NCBI RefSeq assembly: GCF_037892195.1
Contig: NZ_JATACI010000002.1
Location: 372,001 to 436,000 of the forward strand
DNA length: 64,000 nt
Direction of reading: 5' to 3'
Source of the DNA: Yoonia sp. GPGPB17
GTDB taxonomy: Bacteria > Pseudomonadota > Alphaproteobacteria > Rhodobacterales > Rhodobacteraceae
Of the stretch, positions 54,957-64,000 are shown in pieces. Under the pieces are notes generated by a model. It did not search any database. It saw only the letters and a program-made list of their open reading frames with translations, and was not told the origin of the DNA. Numbering within the stretch: position 1 is the stretch's first letter; each line of letters opens with the position of its first letter. The position numbers were made by a program, and so were the translations under genes.

Positions 54957-57198
54957 TCTTCTGATTGAACTCTTCTCCGAAGAAATCCCCGCGCGGATGC
55001 AAAGCCGTGCGGCGGATGATCTGCGCAAGCTGGTGACGGATGGTTTGGTTGAGGCGGGGTTGACCTATGCAGGCGCCGCCGCCTTTTCGACGCCGCGCCG
55101 TTTGGCGCTGTCGATTGAGGGGCTGACGGCAGAAAGCAAAGCCGTACGCGAAGAACGCAAGGGGCCGAAAGTCGGCGCGCCGGATAAGGCCATCGAAGGG
55201 TTCCTGCGCGGTGCTGGTGTAGCCCGCGAAGACCTTGAAGTGCGCGATGACAAAAAGGGCCAAGTCTACTTTGCGGTGATCGAAAAGCCCGGGCGCATGG
55301 CGGCGGATATCATCGCCGAAGTGCTGGAAAAAGCGATCCGGAGTTTCCCTTGGCCCAAGTCGATGCGGTGGGGTAATGGTCCGCTGAAATGGGTGCGCCC
55401 ACTGCATTCCATCCTGTGTATTCTGAGTGATGAGGCTGGGGCCGAGGTGGTGCCGCTGGATGTAGATGGTATTACATCAGGGAACACCACGCGAGGGCAT
55501 CGTTTCCTCGCGCCCGCTGCATTTTCCGTCACAAATTTCGATGACTACGAGGCAAAGCTCAAGCGCGCTAATGTTGTCTTGCGTTCCGACGAGCGGGCCG
55601 AGGCGATCTGGCATGATGCAACCCATCAGGCCTTTGCGCTGGGTCTTGAGGTGGTTGAAGATCGCGGTTTGCTGGCCGAGGTCGCAGGACTGGTGGAATG
55701 GCCTGTCGTGTTGCTGGGCCAGATTGATGATGACTTCCTAGGCCTGCCGCCCGAGGTGCTGCAAACCTCAATGAAAGAGCACCAGAAATTCTTCTCTGTG
55801 CGCAACCCCAAGACCGGGCGGATCGAACGTTTTGTGACTGTGGCCAACATGGAAACCGCCGACAATGGGGCGACCATTCTGGCCGGGAACCAAAAGGTGC
55901 TGTCGGCGCGTTTGGCGGATGCGAAGTTCTTTTGGGAAAACGATCTGCGCACGGTCGAACGTGAGGGGATGAAGGCGTGGACCGATCAACTGTCCAACGT
56001 CACCTTCCACGCCAAGCTGGGCTCACAAGCCGAGCGGATTGAACGGATCGCAGCGCTGGCCCGCGAAATCGCACCCCATGTGGGCGCCAAGCCCGATCTG
56101 GCGGAAGAGGCAGCAAGGATCGCCAAGGCTGACCTAGCCTCGGAGATGGTCTATGAGTTCCCGGAATTGCAGGGGATCATGGGCCGTTATTACGCACAAG
56201 CGGCGGGGCATGACGATGGTGTGCCGGAGGCCTGTGAAGAACACTATTCGCCACTGGGGCCATCGGATGATGTGCCAAGCGCGCCGGTGTCCGTCGCTGT
56301 GGCGCTCGCCGATAAGATCGACACGCTGACTGGGTTCTGGGCGATTGAGGAAACACCGACTGGTTCAAAAGATCCCTTCGCCTTAAGACGCTCAGCGCTT
56401 GGTGTTATTCGGTTGATTTTGCAGAACAAGTTATCAATTCATCTAGAGTCTTTGTCCGCTGCTCCATTGAGTGCGCATCTGGATCGACGTTTCGAAGATG
56501 AAGTGCGAGAAGCACTTTCAAGCGATGAGCACTATCCGCAAGTACTACGCTCTCTAATGACCGACGAAGAAAAAGGTGAAATCGCCGACATAGAGCGGCA
56601 ACTCGAAAGTTCTGCAGAACAGGTCATACAAGCCACCACTCAATATTATGAAATTATGGAGAGGGCGATGGGGCGTTATCTCCTCTCCTTCTTCCACGAC
56701 CGCCTCAAAGTCTTCCTCAAAGACAAAGGCATCCGCCACGACATCATCGACGCCTGTATCGCCATGCCGGGCAATGATGATCTGACGTTGCTGGTCAAAC
56801 GGGCCGAGGCTTTGGCTGAAACGCTCGCCACTGACGACGGCGAGAACCTGATCCAAGGCTTCAAGCGCGCCAATAACATTCTGACCCAAGCCGAGGAAAA
56901 GGATGGGGTGGAATACTCCTATGGGGCTGACATCAAATTCGCCGAAGACGCCGCCGAAAAGGCGCTTTTTGCGGCCCTTGATGCTGCAGATGCAAAGATT
57001 GCGCCAGCCATGGAAGTCGAGGATTTCAGCACCGCGATGACTGCTATGGCGGCACTGCGCGGGCCGATTGATGCATTTTTCACCGATGTGCAAGTCAACG
57101 CCGATAGTGAAATCCTGCGCCGCAACCGTCTTAACCTGCTGTCTCGTATCAGAAATATCTGTCTCAGCGTCGCTGATCTGAACAAAATCGAAGGCTAG
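54949..57198 (+). CDS. glyS: Glycyl-tRNA synthetase beta subunit
   Basis: GlyS recognises tRNA(Gly) and completes the alpha2-beta2 enzyme. The start LLIELFSEEIPARMQ, the EHQKFFSVRN block, KDPFALRRSALGVIRL and the C-terminal ADIKFAEDAAEKALF segment are diagnostic. The 749 residues exceed E. coli GlyS by about 60; the surplus lies in a divergent stretch encoded by 56390-56670, between KDPFALRRSALGVIRL and RYLLSFFHDRLKVFL. That stretch is also lower in GC. No frame break is seen. Confidence 0.94.
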   Translation: MPDLLIELFSEEIPARMQSRAADDLRKLVTDGLVEAGLTYAGAAAFSTPRRLALSIEGLTAESKAVREERKGPKVGAPDKAIEGFLRGAGVAREDLEVRDDKKGQVYFAVIEKPGRMAADIIAEVLEKAIRSFPWPKSMRWGNGPLKWVRPLHSILCILSDEAGAEVVPLDVDGITSGNTTRGHRFLAPAAFSVTNFDDYEAKLKRANVVLRSDERAEAIWHDATHQAFALGLEVVEDRGLLAEVAGLVEWPVVLLGQIDDDFLGLPPEVLQTSMKEHQKFFSVRNPKTGRIERFVTVANMETADNGATILAGNQKVLSARLADAKFFWENDLRTVEREGMKAWTDQLSNVTFHAKLGSQAERIERIAALAREIAPHVGAKPDLAEEAARIAKADLASEMVYEFPELQGIMGRYYAQAAGHDDGVPEACEEHYSPLGPSDDVPSAPVSVAVALADKIDTLTGFWAIEETPTGSKDPFALRRSALGVIRLILQNKLSIHLESLSAAPLSAHLDRRFEDEVREALSSDEHYPQVLRSLMTDEEKGEIADIERQLESSAEQVIQATTQYYEIMERAMGRYLLSFFHDRLKVFLKDKGIRHDIIDACIAMPGNDDLTLLVKRAEALAETLATDDGENLIQGFKRANNILTQAEEKDGVEYSYGADIKFAEDAAEKALFAALDAADAKIAPAMEVEDFSTAMTAMAALRGPIDAFFTDVQVNADSEILRRNRLNLLSRIRNICLSVADLNKIEG

Positions 57199-57261
57199 GC
57201 GGAAAAACCGTAAACGCAGGTGTACAGATCGCCGTTTAGTCTTCTATGCTGCACCTGAACA

Positions 57262-59832
57262 ATGATCGGTGCCGCAGTGCAGCAACAGACCATATACGGG
57301 CCTTTGACGCTCATCACATCGACCGCAGCCATGTCAGCTGCGGTGCATGGCGGGCGTGCGAAGTGCTTGCAGCGATTGGTGCGTCTGGATTTGCCGGTGC
57401 CATTGACCATGGCGTTGTCTTTCGATGCAGTTCATGAAGCGGCAATCGGGAACCTGCCAGATATGCAGGCACTGTTGGCCCCGTTCGGTGATGCGCCGCT
57501 GCTGTCTGTGCGCCCCTCCAGTCAGGACCCGGATTGGGGCGGGCCAAGCGCGATCCTGAATGTTGGCATGAATGATGCCCGTCTGGCCGAGTTGACCCAG
57601 CGGATCGGGGCCGAGGCGGCAACCCGGCTGTATTTGCGGTTTGTTCAATCCTACGCGATCCACGTCGCCCGTTTGGACCCGGATGAATTCTACCTGCCGG
57701 ATGTTGCCGATGCAGCCAGCCTCAAGACGATGCTCGACACGTTTGAGTTAGAGACAGACGAAACCTTCCCACAAGATCCGGCTGTGCAACTGGCCGAGGT
57801 GCTACGATCCATGGCGCGCGCTTGGGACGGCACGACCGCCCGCCTGCTGCGACAAGCCAAAGGCGCACCTGCAAATGCCGGTCTGGGCCTTGTGGTGCAG
57901 GCGATGGCCCTGGGGGCCGGACAGGGTGAATGTGGGCAGGGTGTGATCCAGTTTGTCGACTCTGCGACGGGTCAGCCCAAGATCGTCGGGCGCTATCTGA
58001 GCGAAAGCAAAAGCGAGGGGGGCGATGTCGCCGCCGATACCGAGGGCGCGATGTATCTGACACGCGACCCGCGTGGTCCGGCGCTGGAGGATATCTGCCC
58101 CGCGCAATACGCGCAATTGGTGTCATATGGGGATATCTGCCGGCGTCGTTTGCGCGAAGAGATGGAAGTGAAATTCACACTTCAGGATGGTGCCGTCCAG
58201 ATTTTGGATGCGGTGCGTGTGCAGCGCACGTCGCGGGCATCCGTCAAAATCGCGGTCGCTTTGGCCGAAGACAAGGTGATCCCACGCGAAGAAGCTGTCA
58301 TGCGGGTCAAGCCGTCAGCGCTGTCCGAGTTGTTGCACCGGCAAATCGATCCCAATGCGCAGCGCGATTTGATTGTAGGTGGCATTGCCGCCAGTCCGGG
58401 TGCGGCCTCGGGCCGGATCGTCTTGACCGCGCATGATGCGCAGGCCAGTGCGGCGCGGGGCGAGCCTTGTGTTCTTGTTCGCCGCGAGACGACGCCAGAG
58501 GACATTCGCGGCATGCACGCTGCCAGCGCTGTTCTGACCATGCGCGGTGGTGTGACCAGCCATGCGGCGGTGATCGGGCGCGGCATTGGTTTGCCGTGTG
58601 TGGTTGGGGCCTCGGACCTGAGCATTGATCGCAAAAGAGGCCTGATCATTGGCCCGGATGGGCGTAAGTTTAAAGTAAGCGATATGATCACGGTTGATGG
58701 CAGCACGGGTCAGGTCTTGGTCGGTCAGCCGCCAATGTTGGAGGCGGCGTTGGATGGGGCCTTCCAAACCTTGTTGGAATGGGCGGACGCGTTCCGCGAT
58801 ATCGGCGTACGCGCGAATGCCGACACACCTGCCGACGCGCAGACCGCCCAGAACTTTGCGGCCGAAGGGATTGGTCTCTGCCGGACGGAACATATGTTTT
58901 TCGACGGTGATCGCCTTGGCGTGATGCGTGAAATGATCTTTGCCGAAGAAAGCGAAGACCGCAGCGCCGTATTGGACCGCCTGCTGCCGATGCAGCGTGC
59001 CGATTTTCAGGCCTTGTTTGAGATTATGGTAAGCAAAACGGTTTGCGTCCGCCTGTTCGATCCGCCCCTGCACGAATTCCTGCCGTCGGATAAGGCGGGT
59101 ATGCGTGATTTGGCTGAACAGGTTGCGCTGCCGATGCCTGATGTGGTGGAACGCGTTGATGCTTTGGCTGAATACAACCCGATGTTGGGTATGCGCGGCG
59201 TCCGTCTTGGGATCGCAATCCCGGAAATCTACGACATGCAGGCCCGCGCGATTTTCGAAGCGATGGTTGCTGTTGGCCACAAAGGGATTTCAATCAACGT
59301 CGAGATCATGATCCCGCTGGTCAGCGCGATGCGTGAGGTCGAGCTTCTGAAGGCACGGATTGATGGTGTTGCCAATGCGGTGCAGGCGAAAAGCAAGACG
59401 GCCTTCGACTATCACCTCGGGGTTATGGTCGAGACACCGCGCGCGGCCTTACGTGCGCAGGATATCGCAGAGCATGCGCAGTTTCTGTCCTTTGGTACCA
59501 ACGATCTGACACAGATGACCTATGGGTTGTCACGCGACGATGCGGGGCGCTTTATGTCTTCTTATGTCCAGCAGGGTGTCTATGCCGAAGATCCTTTCCA
59601 TACCCTTGATCTTGAAGGTGTGGGCGAGCTGATCTCACTGGGTGCAGCGCGGGGGCGCGTCGGTCGCCCGGATGTGGTTTTGTCGCTTTGCGGTGAACAT
59701 GGTGGTGATCGGTCGGCCATCGCGTTTTGCCGTGCACAACAGTTCGATTACATATCGTGCTCGCCGTTCCGGGTGCCTGTTGCGCGACTCACCGCGGCTC
59801 AACTGGCTTTGGCCGATCGGGTGTCACCCTAA
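57262..59832 (+). CDS. ppdK: Pyruvate, phosphate dikinase-like protein
   Basis: An 856-residue member of the PEP-utilising enzyme family. The phosphohistidine domain is intact (LTMRGGVTSHAAVIGRG, H434) as is the PEP/pyruvate barrel with EGIGLCRTEHMFF, FGTNDLTQMTYGLSRDD and the catalytic cysteine C810 in SLCGEHGGD. The N-terminal nucleotide-binding domain is less typical: the usual GGKGANLAEM reads HGGRAKCLQRLV, and SVRSGA reads SVRPSS. It could be PPDK, or a divergent paralogue with other chemistry. It starts 63 bases after glyS. Confidence 0.83.
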   Translation: MIGAAVQQQTIYGPLTLITSTAAMSAAVHGGRAKCLQRLVRLDLPVPLTMALSFDAVHEAAIGNLPDMQALLAPFGDAPLLSVRPSSQDPDWGGPSAILNVGMNDARLAELTQRIGAEAATRLYLRFVQSYAIHVARLDPDEFYLPDVADAASLKTMLDTFELETDETFPQDPAVQLAEVLRSMARAWDGTTARLLRQAKGAPANAGLGLVVQAMALGAGQGECGQGVIQFVDSATGQPKIVGRYLSESKSEGGDVAADTEGAMYLTRDPRGPALEDICPAQYAQLVSYGDICRRRLREEMEVKFTLQDGAVQILDAVRVQRTSRASVKIAVALAEDKVIPREEAVMRVKPSALSELLHRQIDPNAQRDLIVGGIAASPGAASGRIVLTAHDAQASAARGEPCVLVRRETTPEDIRGMHAASAVLTMRGGVTSHAAVIGRGIGLPCVVGASDLSIDRKRGLIIGPDGRKFKVSDMITVDGSTGQVLVGQPPMLEAALDGAFQTLLEWADAFRDIGVRANADTPADAQTAQNFAAEGIGLCRTEHMFFDGDRLGVMREMIFAEESEDRSAVLDRLLPMQRADFQALFEIMVSKTVCVRLFDPPLHEFLPSDKAGMRDLAEQVALPMPDVVERVDALAEYNPMLGMRGVRLGIAIPEIYDMQARAIFEAMVAVGHKGISINVEIMIPLVSAMREVELLKARIDGVANAVQAKSKTAFDYHLGVMVETPRAALRAQDIAEHAQFLSFGTNDLTQMTYGLSRDDAGRFMSSYVQQGVYAEDPFHTLDLEGVGELISLGAARGRVGRPDVVLSLCGEHGGDRSAIAFCRAQQFDYISCSPFRVPVARLTAAQLALADRVSP

Positions 59833-60021
59833 CGCAATACCAGATATTGTGGCATTTATGCCGCGAAAATCTGCATTTTGGGAAATAGTCCCTGTGTTGG
59901 GCCTGCCTGTGTTGCGCCTTTCAGAACAGTCCTGAGCGGGGGGTAGACCTTTTGACATGTTTCCCTTAAGGACACCCGCGCTAGCGCGGAGCATCCCCGC
60001 GTCTTTTCCTGGGTGGGAAAA
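59833..60021. other. Short gap before the cell wall hydrolase gene
   Basis: About 190 bases without a gene. A TTGACA (about 59952-59957) could be a -35 box but no matching -10 follows. A small GC-rich dyad centred on GCGCTAGCGC lies near 59985. I see no clear terminator for the preceding gene. Confidence 0.4.
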
Positions 60022-60690
60022 ATGACTGTTTTGAAGGCGATTTTCGCCGCAATTTCTGCGGCATCAATTTGTGTTGGGGCAAGCTCTGCCGCAGCAGATG
60101 AACTCTTGGCGAGCCGTTTGGGCGCGATCCTTGGGCAAGAGCGTGAAGCCTTGTCCGTGATCCCCGACAGCCGCATGAGCATGTTAACCAGCTTGCCACC
60201 GGCGCAAGAACGCGGTGTGGCCACACGCAGTGGCCTTGTCTATGATCGCGAATTCCTATCCGCGCAGCCCGTGGCGGAGGGTGGCAGCAACTGGCAATGC
60301 CTGGCCGAAGCACTTTATTTTGAAGCACGTGGCGAAAGTGTGCGCGGCATGTTTGCCGTGGGTGAGGTTATTCTGAACCGTGTGGATAGCAATGCCTATC
60401 CCGATACCCTTTGTGGCGTGATCAACCAAGGGACTGGACGCCGGTATGCCTGCCAATTCACCTATACCTGTGACGGCAAGCCAGAGACCATTGCCGAGCC
60501 CCGGTCGTGGGAGCGTGTCGGCAAGGTGGCCCGCATCCTGATTGATGGCGCGCCGCGCGCTTTGACGGGTGGTGCGACGCACTATCATACCAAAGCCGTG
60601 AACCCATCCTGGGCACAGCGCTATCCGCGCACAGCCGAGATTGGCTTCCACTATTTCTACCGTCAGCCGGTGCGCACTGCATCCAACTAA
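60022..60690 (+). CDS. Cell wall hydrolase (SleB/Hydrolase_2 family)
   Basis: A 222-residue exported protein with a signal peptide (MTVLKAIFAAISAASICVGASSAAA) and a SleB-like peptidoglycan hydrolase domain: CLAEALYFEARGESVRGMFAVGEVILNRV contains the likely catalytic glutamate, and YACQFTYTCDG and GATHYHTKAVNPSWA are family signatures. Members act as lytic transglycosylase-like or spore-cortex-type enzymes; here a role in cell wall turnover is inferred. I prefer the ATG at 60022, behind GGGTGGGAAA, to a GTG nine bases earlier. Confidence 0.88.
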   Translation: MTVLKAIFAAISAASICVGASSAAADELLASRLGAILGQEREALSVIPDSRMSMLTSLPPAQERGVATRSGLVYDREFLSAQPVAEGGSNWQCLAEALYFEARGESVRGMFAVGEVILNRVDSNAYPDTLCGVINQGTGRRYACQFTYTCDGKPETIAEPRSWERVGKVARILIDGAPRALTGGATHYHTKAVNPSWAQRYPRTAEIGFHYFYRQPVRTASN

Positions 60691-60772
60691 CGTCGCATGA
60701 TTGCGGATAGGCGTCGTGCCGACGCTTGCCGCAGTCTTTGGCCGCCTGTATCAGGCGGGTGAAGTTTCTGCG

Positions 60773-61705
60773 ATGGACGCGCCAATGACCGATGATATTC
60801 GCCTTGCCTTTGCCCATCCTAGCGAGCGGGCAGAGGCCAGCAGCCAGACGCCTTGTGACCGGATTTCCTTGCGCGATTATGTCGTCGAGGTCGAAATTGG
60901 GGCCTTCCAGCAAGAGCGCGGCACCTTACAACGGGTCCGTTTCAATGTGGTGGTCGAGGTTTTGCCGCTCAGCGGGCCCATTGATGACGACGTAGACCGC
61001 ATTCTGTCTTACGACAAAGTGACCGAAGCGATCAGCATTGAGCTGGAGGCCGAACGTATCAACCTGCTGGAAACCTTAGCGGCGCGCGTTGCTGAACGTA
61101 TTCTGTTGGAACCGCAGGCAGAGCGTGTTTTTGTGCGCATTGAGAAGCTGGATCGTGGGCCGTTTTCACTGGGGGTTGAGATTGTGCGGTCCCGTGACGG
61201 TGTTGATCTGGCGGGGCAGGAACATGTGGAAACCCCACATCCCCGCATGGTTTTTCTGTCGAACGAGGCCGTTCAAAGCGCGCATTTAAAGGGGTGGATT
61301 GACCAACTGGCGGAAATGGATGCGCCATTGATCATCTGCGTTGGCGCATCAGATGTCACGGCCCCGCAGGCTGGAAATGCGTTGGCGCAGCGCCGGATTG
61401 ACCTGCTGGCGATTGAACAGAATGCTTGGGCGCTGGCGGCGCTTGATCGTCGCTGTATGGTTGTTGGGACGCGGACGGAATTGGACTGGGCGATGAAGAA
61501 TGACCAGATCTGCATCTGGGCGCCCTCTAAGATCCTGTTGGATGCAGTGGATGGCCCTTCGGCCAGTCCGCGTGATGCTGTCGCTTTGGCAACTTGGTTC
61601 GCCAACGACATGAGCGCCAAGGAGTTGTTGGTGATTGGTGAAGAGGCACCCGATGCACAGGTTCCCGTGCGTATGGTGTCTGCGAACAGCCGGAACCTGA
61701 CATGA
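60773..61705 (+). CDS. folB: Dihydroneopterin aldolase, C-terminally extended
   Basis: FolB cleaves dihydroneopterin in folate synthesis. The aldolase fold covers about residues 25-125: ISLRDYVVEVEIGAFQQERG, the SYDKVTEAI block and NLLETLAARVAERIL; pterin-binding glutamates are in these segments. The rest, about 170 residues, is a second alpha/beta region that repeats weak FolB-like spacing but has no named family; such long FolB proteins are usual in Rhodobacterales. I start at the ATG at 60773; the frame extends to 60701. Its end overlaps folP by ATGA. Confidence 0.85.
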   Translation: MDAPMTDDIRLAFAHPSERAEASSQTPCDRISLRDYVVEVEIGAFQQERGTLQRVRFNVVVEVLPLSGPIDDDVDRILSYDKVTEAISIELEAERINLLETLAARVAERILLEPQAERVFVRIEKLDRGPFSLGVEIVRSRDGVDLAGQEHVETPHPRMVFLSNEAVQSAHLKGWIDQLAEMDAPLIICVGASDVTAPQAGNALAQRRIDLLAIEQNAWALAALDRRCMVVGTRTELDWAMKNDQICIWAPSKILLDAVDGPSASPRDAVALATWFANDMSAKELLVIGEEAPDAQVPVRMVSANSRNLT

Positions 61706-62714
61706 CGCAGTATTTTCGCCCCGTTGCCCGATTTGGCGAAGTGCCGACCCGGTCAAGTTTTCCGCTCGGGGGGATTATGCTGGTTTGACACAGTCACAAT
61801 CCATGAACGCGGTAGCGGCGTGCAAACTGTTCCGGCCAGCGACATCCCGGCGGATGTTCTGAATCAGCTGGTTGGAGCCCGCGCGCCGATAGCGGGACTG
61901 ACCATGAATAGCCCCCGTATTATGGGTATCCTGAATGTCACGCCCGACAGTTTTTCAGATGGTGGCCAATTCAATGCCCCGGAACGCGCGCTTGCGTATG
62001 CGCTCGAAATGCAAGACGCAGGGGCCGACATCATTGATGTGGGTGGCGAAAGCACGCGACCGGGGGCCGCAGAGGTTCATGTGACTGATGAGATTGCCCG
62101 CACAGCCCCTGTGATTGCTGCGATCCGCGCCGAAAGCGGCGTGCCGATCTCGATTGATACACGCAAATCGCAGGTGGGTATGGCAGCCTTGGAAGCCGGG
62201 GCAACGCTCGTCAATGACGTTGCTGCGTTTACTTTTGACCCTGAACTGGCAAGTGTCGCGGCCAAATCCAATGCGCCTGTCTGCATGATGCATGCGCAAG
62301 GCTCACCCGAGACGATGCAAGATGACCCCAGCTATGAAGACGTGCTGCTGGATGTTTATGATTTTCTGAGCGAGCGGGTGGATGCGGCGGTGGCCATGCG
62401 GCATCCCACGCAATCAAATCGTGGTCGACCCCGGTATCGGCTTTGGCAAAACGCTGGAGCACAACCTGGCCCTGTTGCGTGGTATCGCGATTTTTCATGC
62501 ACTGGGTTGTCCCGTCCTGCTTGGTGCGTCGCGCAAGCGGTTCATCGGCACCCTGGGTGGGGGCAATGATGCCAGCGACCGGGTCGGCGGATCTGTGGCA
62601 GTCGCGCTTTTTGCGGCAAGGCAGGGCGTGCAAATCCTGCGGGTTCACGATATATTCGCCACCAAACAAGCATTAGACTTGGAATGGGCCATTGGCGGGG
62701 CAGCAATGACATGA
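61702..62714 (+). CDS. folP: Dihydropteroate synthase, two frame breaks
   Basis: FolP joins dihydropterin pyrophosphate and p-aminobenzoate. The ATG at 61702 reads [20 protein letters not shown], then stops; taking one G from the six-G run at about 61758-61763 leads into [15 protein letters not shown] and on through [27 protein letters not shown] and [18 protein letters not shown] second break at about 62399 (one extra base in ATGCGGCATCC) is needed to reach [22 protein letters not shown] and [12 protein letters not shown]. Repaired length is 336 residues, as expected. Sulfonamide-target residues are intact. Both breaks look like base-call errors. Confidence 0.88.
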
Positions 62715-64000
62715 CACGAAAATTCTTTGGGACTGACGGTGTACGCGGCAAGGCAAACACCTATCCGATGACGGCTGATATGGCGCTTAAGATTGGCGCG
62801 GCAGCGGGACGTTACTTTCGCAACGACGGGTCTAACGGGCACCGGGTTGTGATCGGGAAAGACACCCGGTTGTCTGGCTATATGTTTGAGAACGCTTTGA
62901 CTGCTGGCCTGACAAGCACGGGCATGAATGTTCTGTTGTTTGGACCAATCCCGACACCGGCAGTTGGATTGCTAACGACATCAATGCGGGCCGATCTCGG
63001 CATTATGATCTCGGCCAGCCATAACCCGCACCATGACAATGGGATCAAATTCTTCGGCCCGGACGGCTTTAAGCTGTCAGATGAGGCTGAGGCGGAAATC
63101 GAAACGCTGATCGCTGGTGAGATTGAGCCAGCGCAGGCGCAAAACATTGGCCGTGCCAAACGTATTGACGACGGCAGGTTCCGCTATGCTGAACGGATCA
63201 AGGCGACCTTTCCGGCAGGCATGCGCCTTGATGGTCTGAAAGTTGTGATTGATTGCGCCAATGGCGCGGCCCACCGCGTCGCACCAGAGGTGCTTTGGGA
63301 ATTGGGCGCGACTGTGATCCCGGTAGGGGTCAGCCCGGATGGGTTCAACATCAATGACGGGTGTGGGTCAACGAACCCCTCAGCCGCTGCCGAAACCATC
63401 CTGCGCGAAGGTGCGCATGTGGGCATCTGCCTTGATGGCGATGCCGACAGGGTGATGATCTTGGATGAAAACGGACAGGTTGCTGACGGTGACCAGTTGA
63501 TGGCCTTGATGGCGGGCCGTTGGGCCGATCAAGAGCGGTTGAAAGGCGGGACCTTGGTGGCAACTGTCATGTCCAATCTTGGGCTCGAACGCTATCTGGA
63601 CCAGCGCGGCCTGCATCTTGAGCGTACCGCCGTTGGTGACCGCTACGTGGTTGAGGCGATGCGTGCAAATGGCTGGAACCTGGGAGGAGAGCAGTCGGGC
63701 CATATCGTGATGACCGACTATGCGACAACCGGTGATGGTCTGCTGGCTGGTCTGCAGTTCCTCGCTGCGATGATCGAGACAGATAAGCCTGCCAGTGCGC
63801 TCACCAGAAGCTTTGAGACTGTGCCGCAAATGCTTAAGAATGTGCGCTATGCGGCGGGGCGCGATCCGCTGGGTGTTGAACTGGTCAAGAAATCGATCGC
63901 TGATGCCGAAAACAAGCTTATGGGCAAGGGGCGCCTGTTGATCCGCAAGTCTGGCACAGAGCCGCTGATCCGGGTCATGGCCGAATGCGAAGACGACGAC
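62711..64000 (+). CDS. glmM: Phosphoglucosamine mutase, 3' end cut by the window
   Basis: GlmM interconverts glucosamine-6-phosphate and glucosamine-1-phosphate, feeding UDP-GlcNAc for peptidoglycan and lipid A. The start [13 protein letters not shown], the phosphoserine loop [17 protein letters not shown] (active serine at 103), the Mg loop DGDADR at 242-247 and [18 protein letters not shown] are all present; [16 protein letters not shown] is the phosphate-binding end. About 430 codons are in the window, roughly 17 are missing. It overlaps folP by ATGA. Confidence 0.95.
   Translation, partial: MTRKFFGTDGVRGKANTYPMTADMALKIGAAAGRYFRNDGSNGHRVVIGKDTRLSGYMFENALTAGLTSTGMNVLLFGPIPTPAVGLLTTSMRADLGIMISASHNPHHDNGIKFFGPDGFKLSDEAEAEIETLIAGEIEPAQAQNIGRAKRIDDGRFRYAERIKATFPAGMRLDGLKVVIDCANGAAHRVAPEVLWELGATVIPVGVSPDGFNINDGCGSTNPSAAAETILREGAHVGICLDGDADRVMILDENGQVADGDQLMALMAGRWADQERLKGGTLVATVMSNLGLERYLDQRGLHLERTAVGDRYVVEAMRANGWNLGGEQSGHIVMTDYATTGDGLLAGLQFLAAMIETDKPASALTRSFETVPQMLKNVRYAAGRDPLGVELVKKSIADAENKLMGKGRLLIRKSGTEPLIRVMAECEDDD

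Noticed and set aside
1..64000. CRISPR arrays, tRNA or rRNA genes, prophage
   Set aside because: No regular short repeats, no T-loop or acceptor patterns and no phage structural or integrase genes were seen.

Overview
The window is a chromosomal segment of an alphaproteobacterium of the order Rhodobacterales, most likely the marine Roseobacter group. The evidence is the division and cell wall (dcw) cluster with DUF2484 next to murC, the long FtsZ linker ending in [10 protein letters not shown], a DUF6446-type gene between glyQ and glyS, the aerobic cobaltochelatase genes cobS and cobT, and moderately high G+C codon use. I cannot fix the genus. I saw no rRNA, tRNA, CRISPR, prophage or intact insertion sequence.

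Layout. 1-0.9 kb: tail of an acetyltransferase gene and a lower-GC gap with a long inverted repeat and a hairpin. 0.9-22.9 kb: mraZ-rsmH-ftsL-ftsI-murE-murF-mraY-[SDR]-murD-[reverse flavoprotein]-ftsW-murG-murC-[DUF2484 and three small membrane proteins]-murB-ddl-ftsQ-ftsA-ftsZ, closed by a strong terminator. 23-26.7 kb: lpxC, bamD, recN. 27-31 kb: a ClC channel, DUF427 and an M24 aminopeptidase P. 31-35 kb (minus strand): cobT, two small unknown genes, cobS. 35.6-43 kb: a membrane protein, a J-domain protein, bolA, DUF4177, gatB, an acyltransferase, pepN. 43-50 kb: malate synthase G, GlcG-like, a C26 amidotransferase, a HemG-like flavodoxin, a photolyase-like FAD protein, trkH. 50-64 kb: a ThDP enzyme, a degenerate trypsin-like protein, glyQ-DUF6446-glyS, a PPDK-like protein, a cell wall hydrolase, folB, folP, glmM (cut by the window end).

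Functionally the first third makes peptidoglycan precursors and the divisome; lpxC, bamD and glmM extend the envelope theme. The rest is housekeeping: aminoacyl-tRNA and folate synthesis, cobalamin, proteolysis, ion transport and central carbon metabolism.

The most striking observation is that many conserved genes, several of them normally essential, are broken by single frame changes: mraY, ftsA, clcA, a small gene at 33.6 kb, the J-domain gene, gatB, pepN, the photolyase-like gene, trkH and folP (twice). Seven lie at or next to short homopolymers or single bases and look like consensus errors. The other four (clcA, J-domain, gatB, trkH) share exactly one signature: the palindrome GCTTAAGC sits where a six-base Ala-Gly/Ala-Ala codon pair is expected, adds two bases and creates an in-frame TAA. 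These are the only four copies of GCTTAAGC I found, and intact GCCGGC, the likely original, is rare. A systematic artefact at a modified site, or a real palindromic footprint, are the two readings. Other leads are a triplicated TGAAC-N3-GTTCA operator-like palindrome before duplicated small membrane genes, a catalytically dead trypsin-fold protein, a photolyase-like protein with an apparently permuted domain order, a likely FnrL box before the HemG-like gene, and lower-GC segments inside gatB, glyS and the ThDP enzyme.
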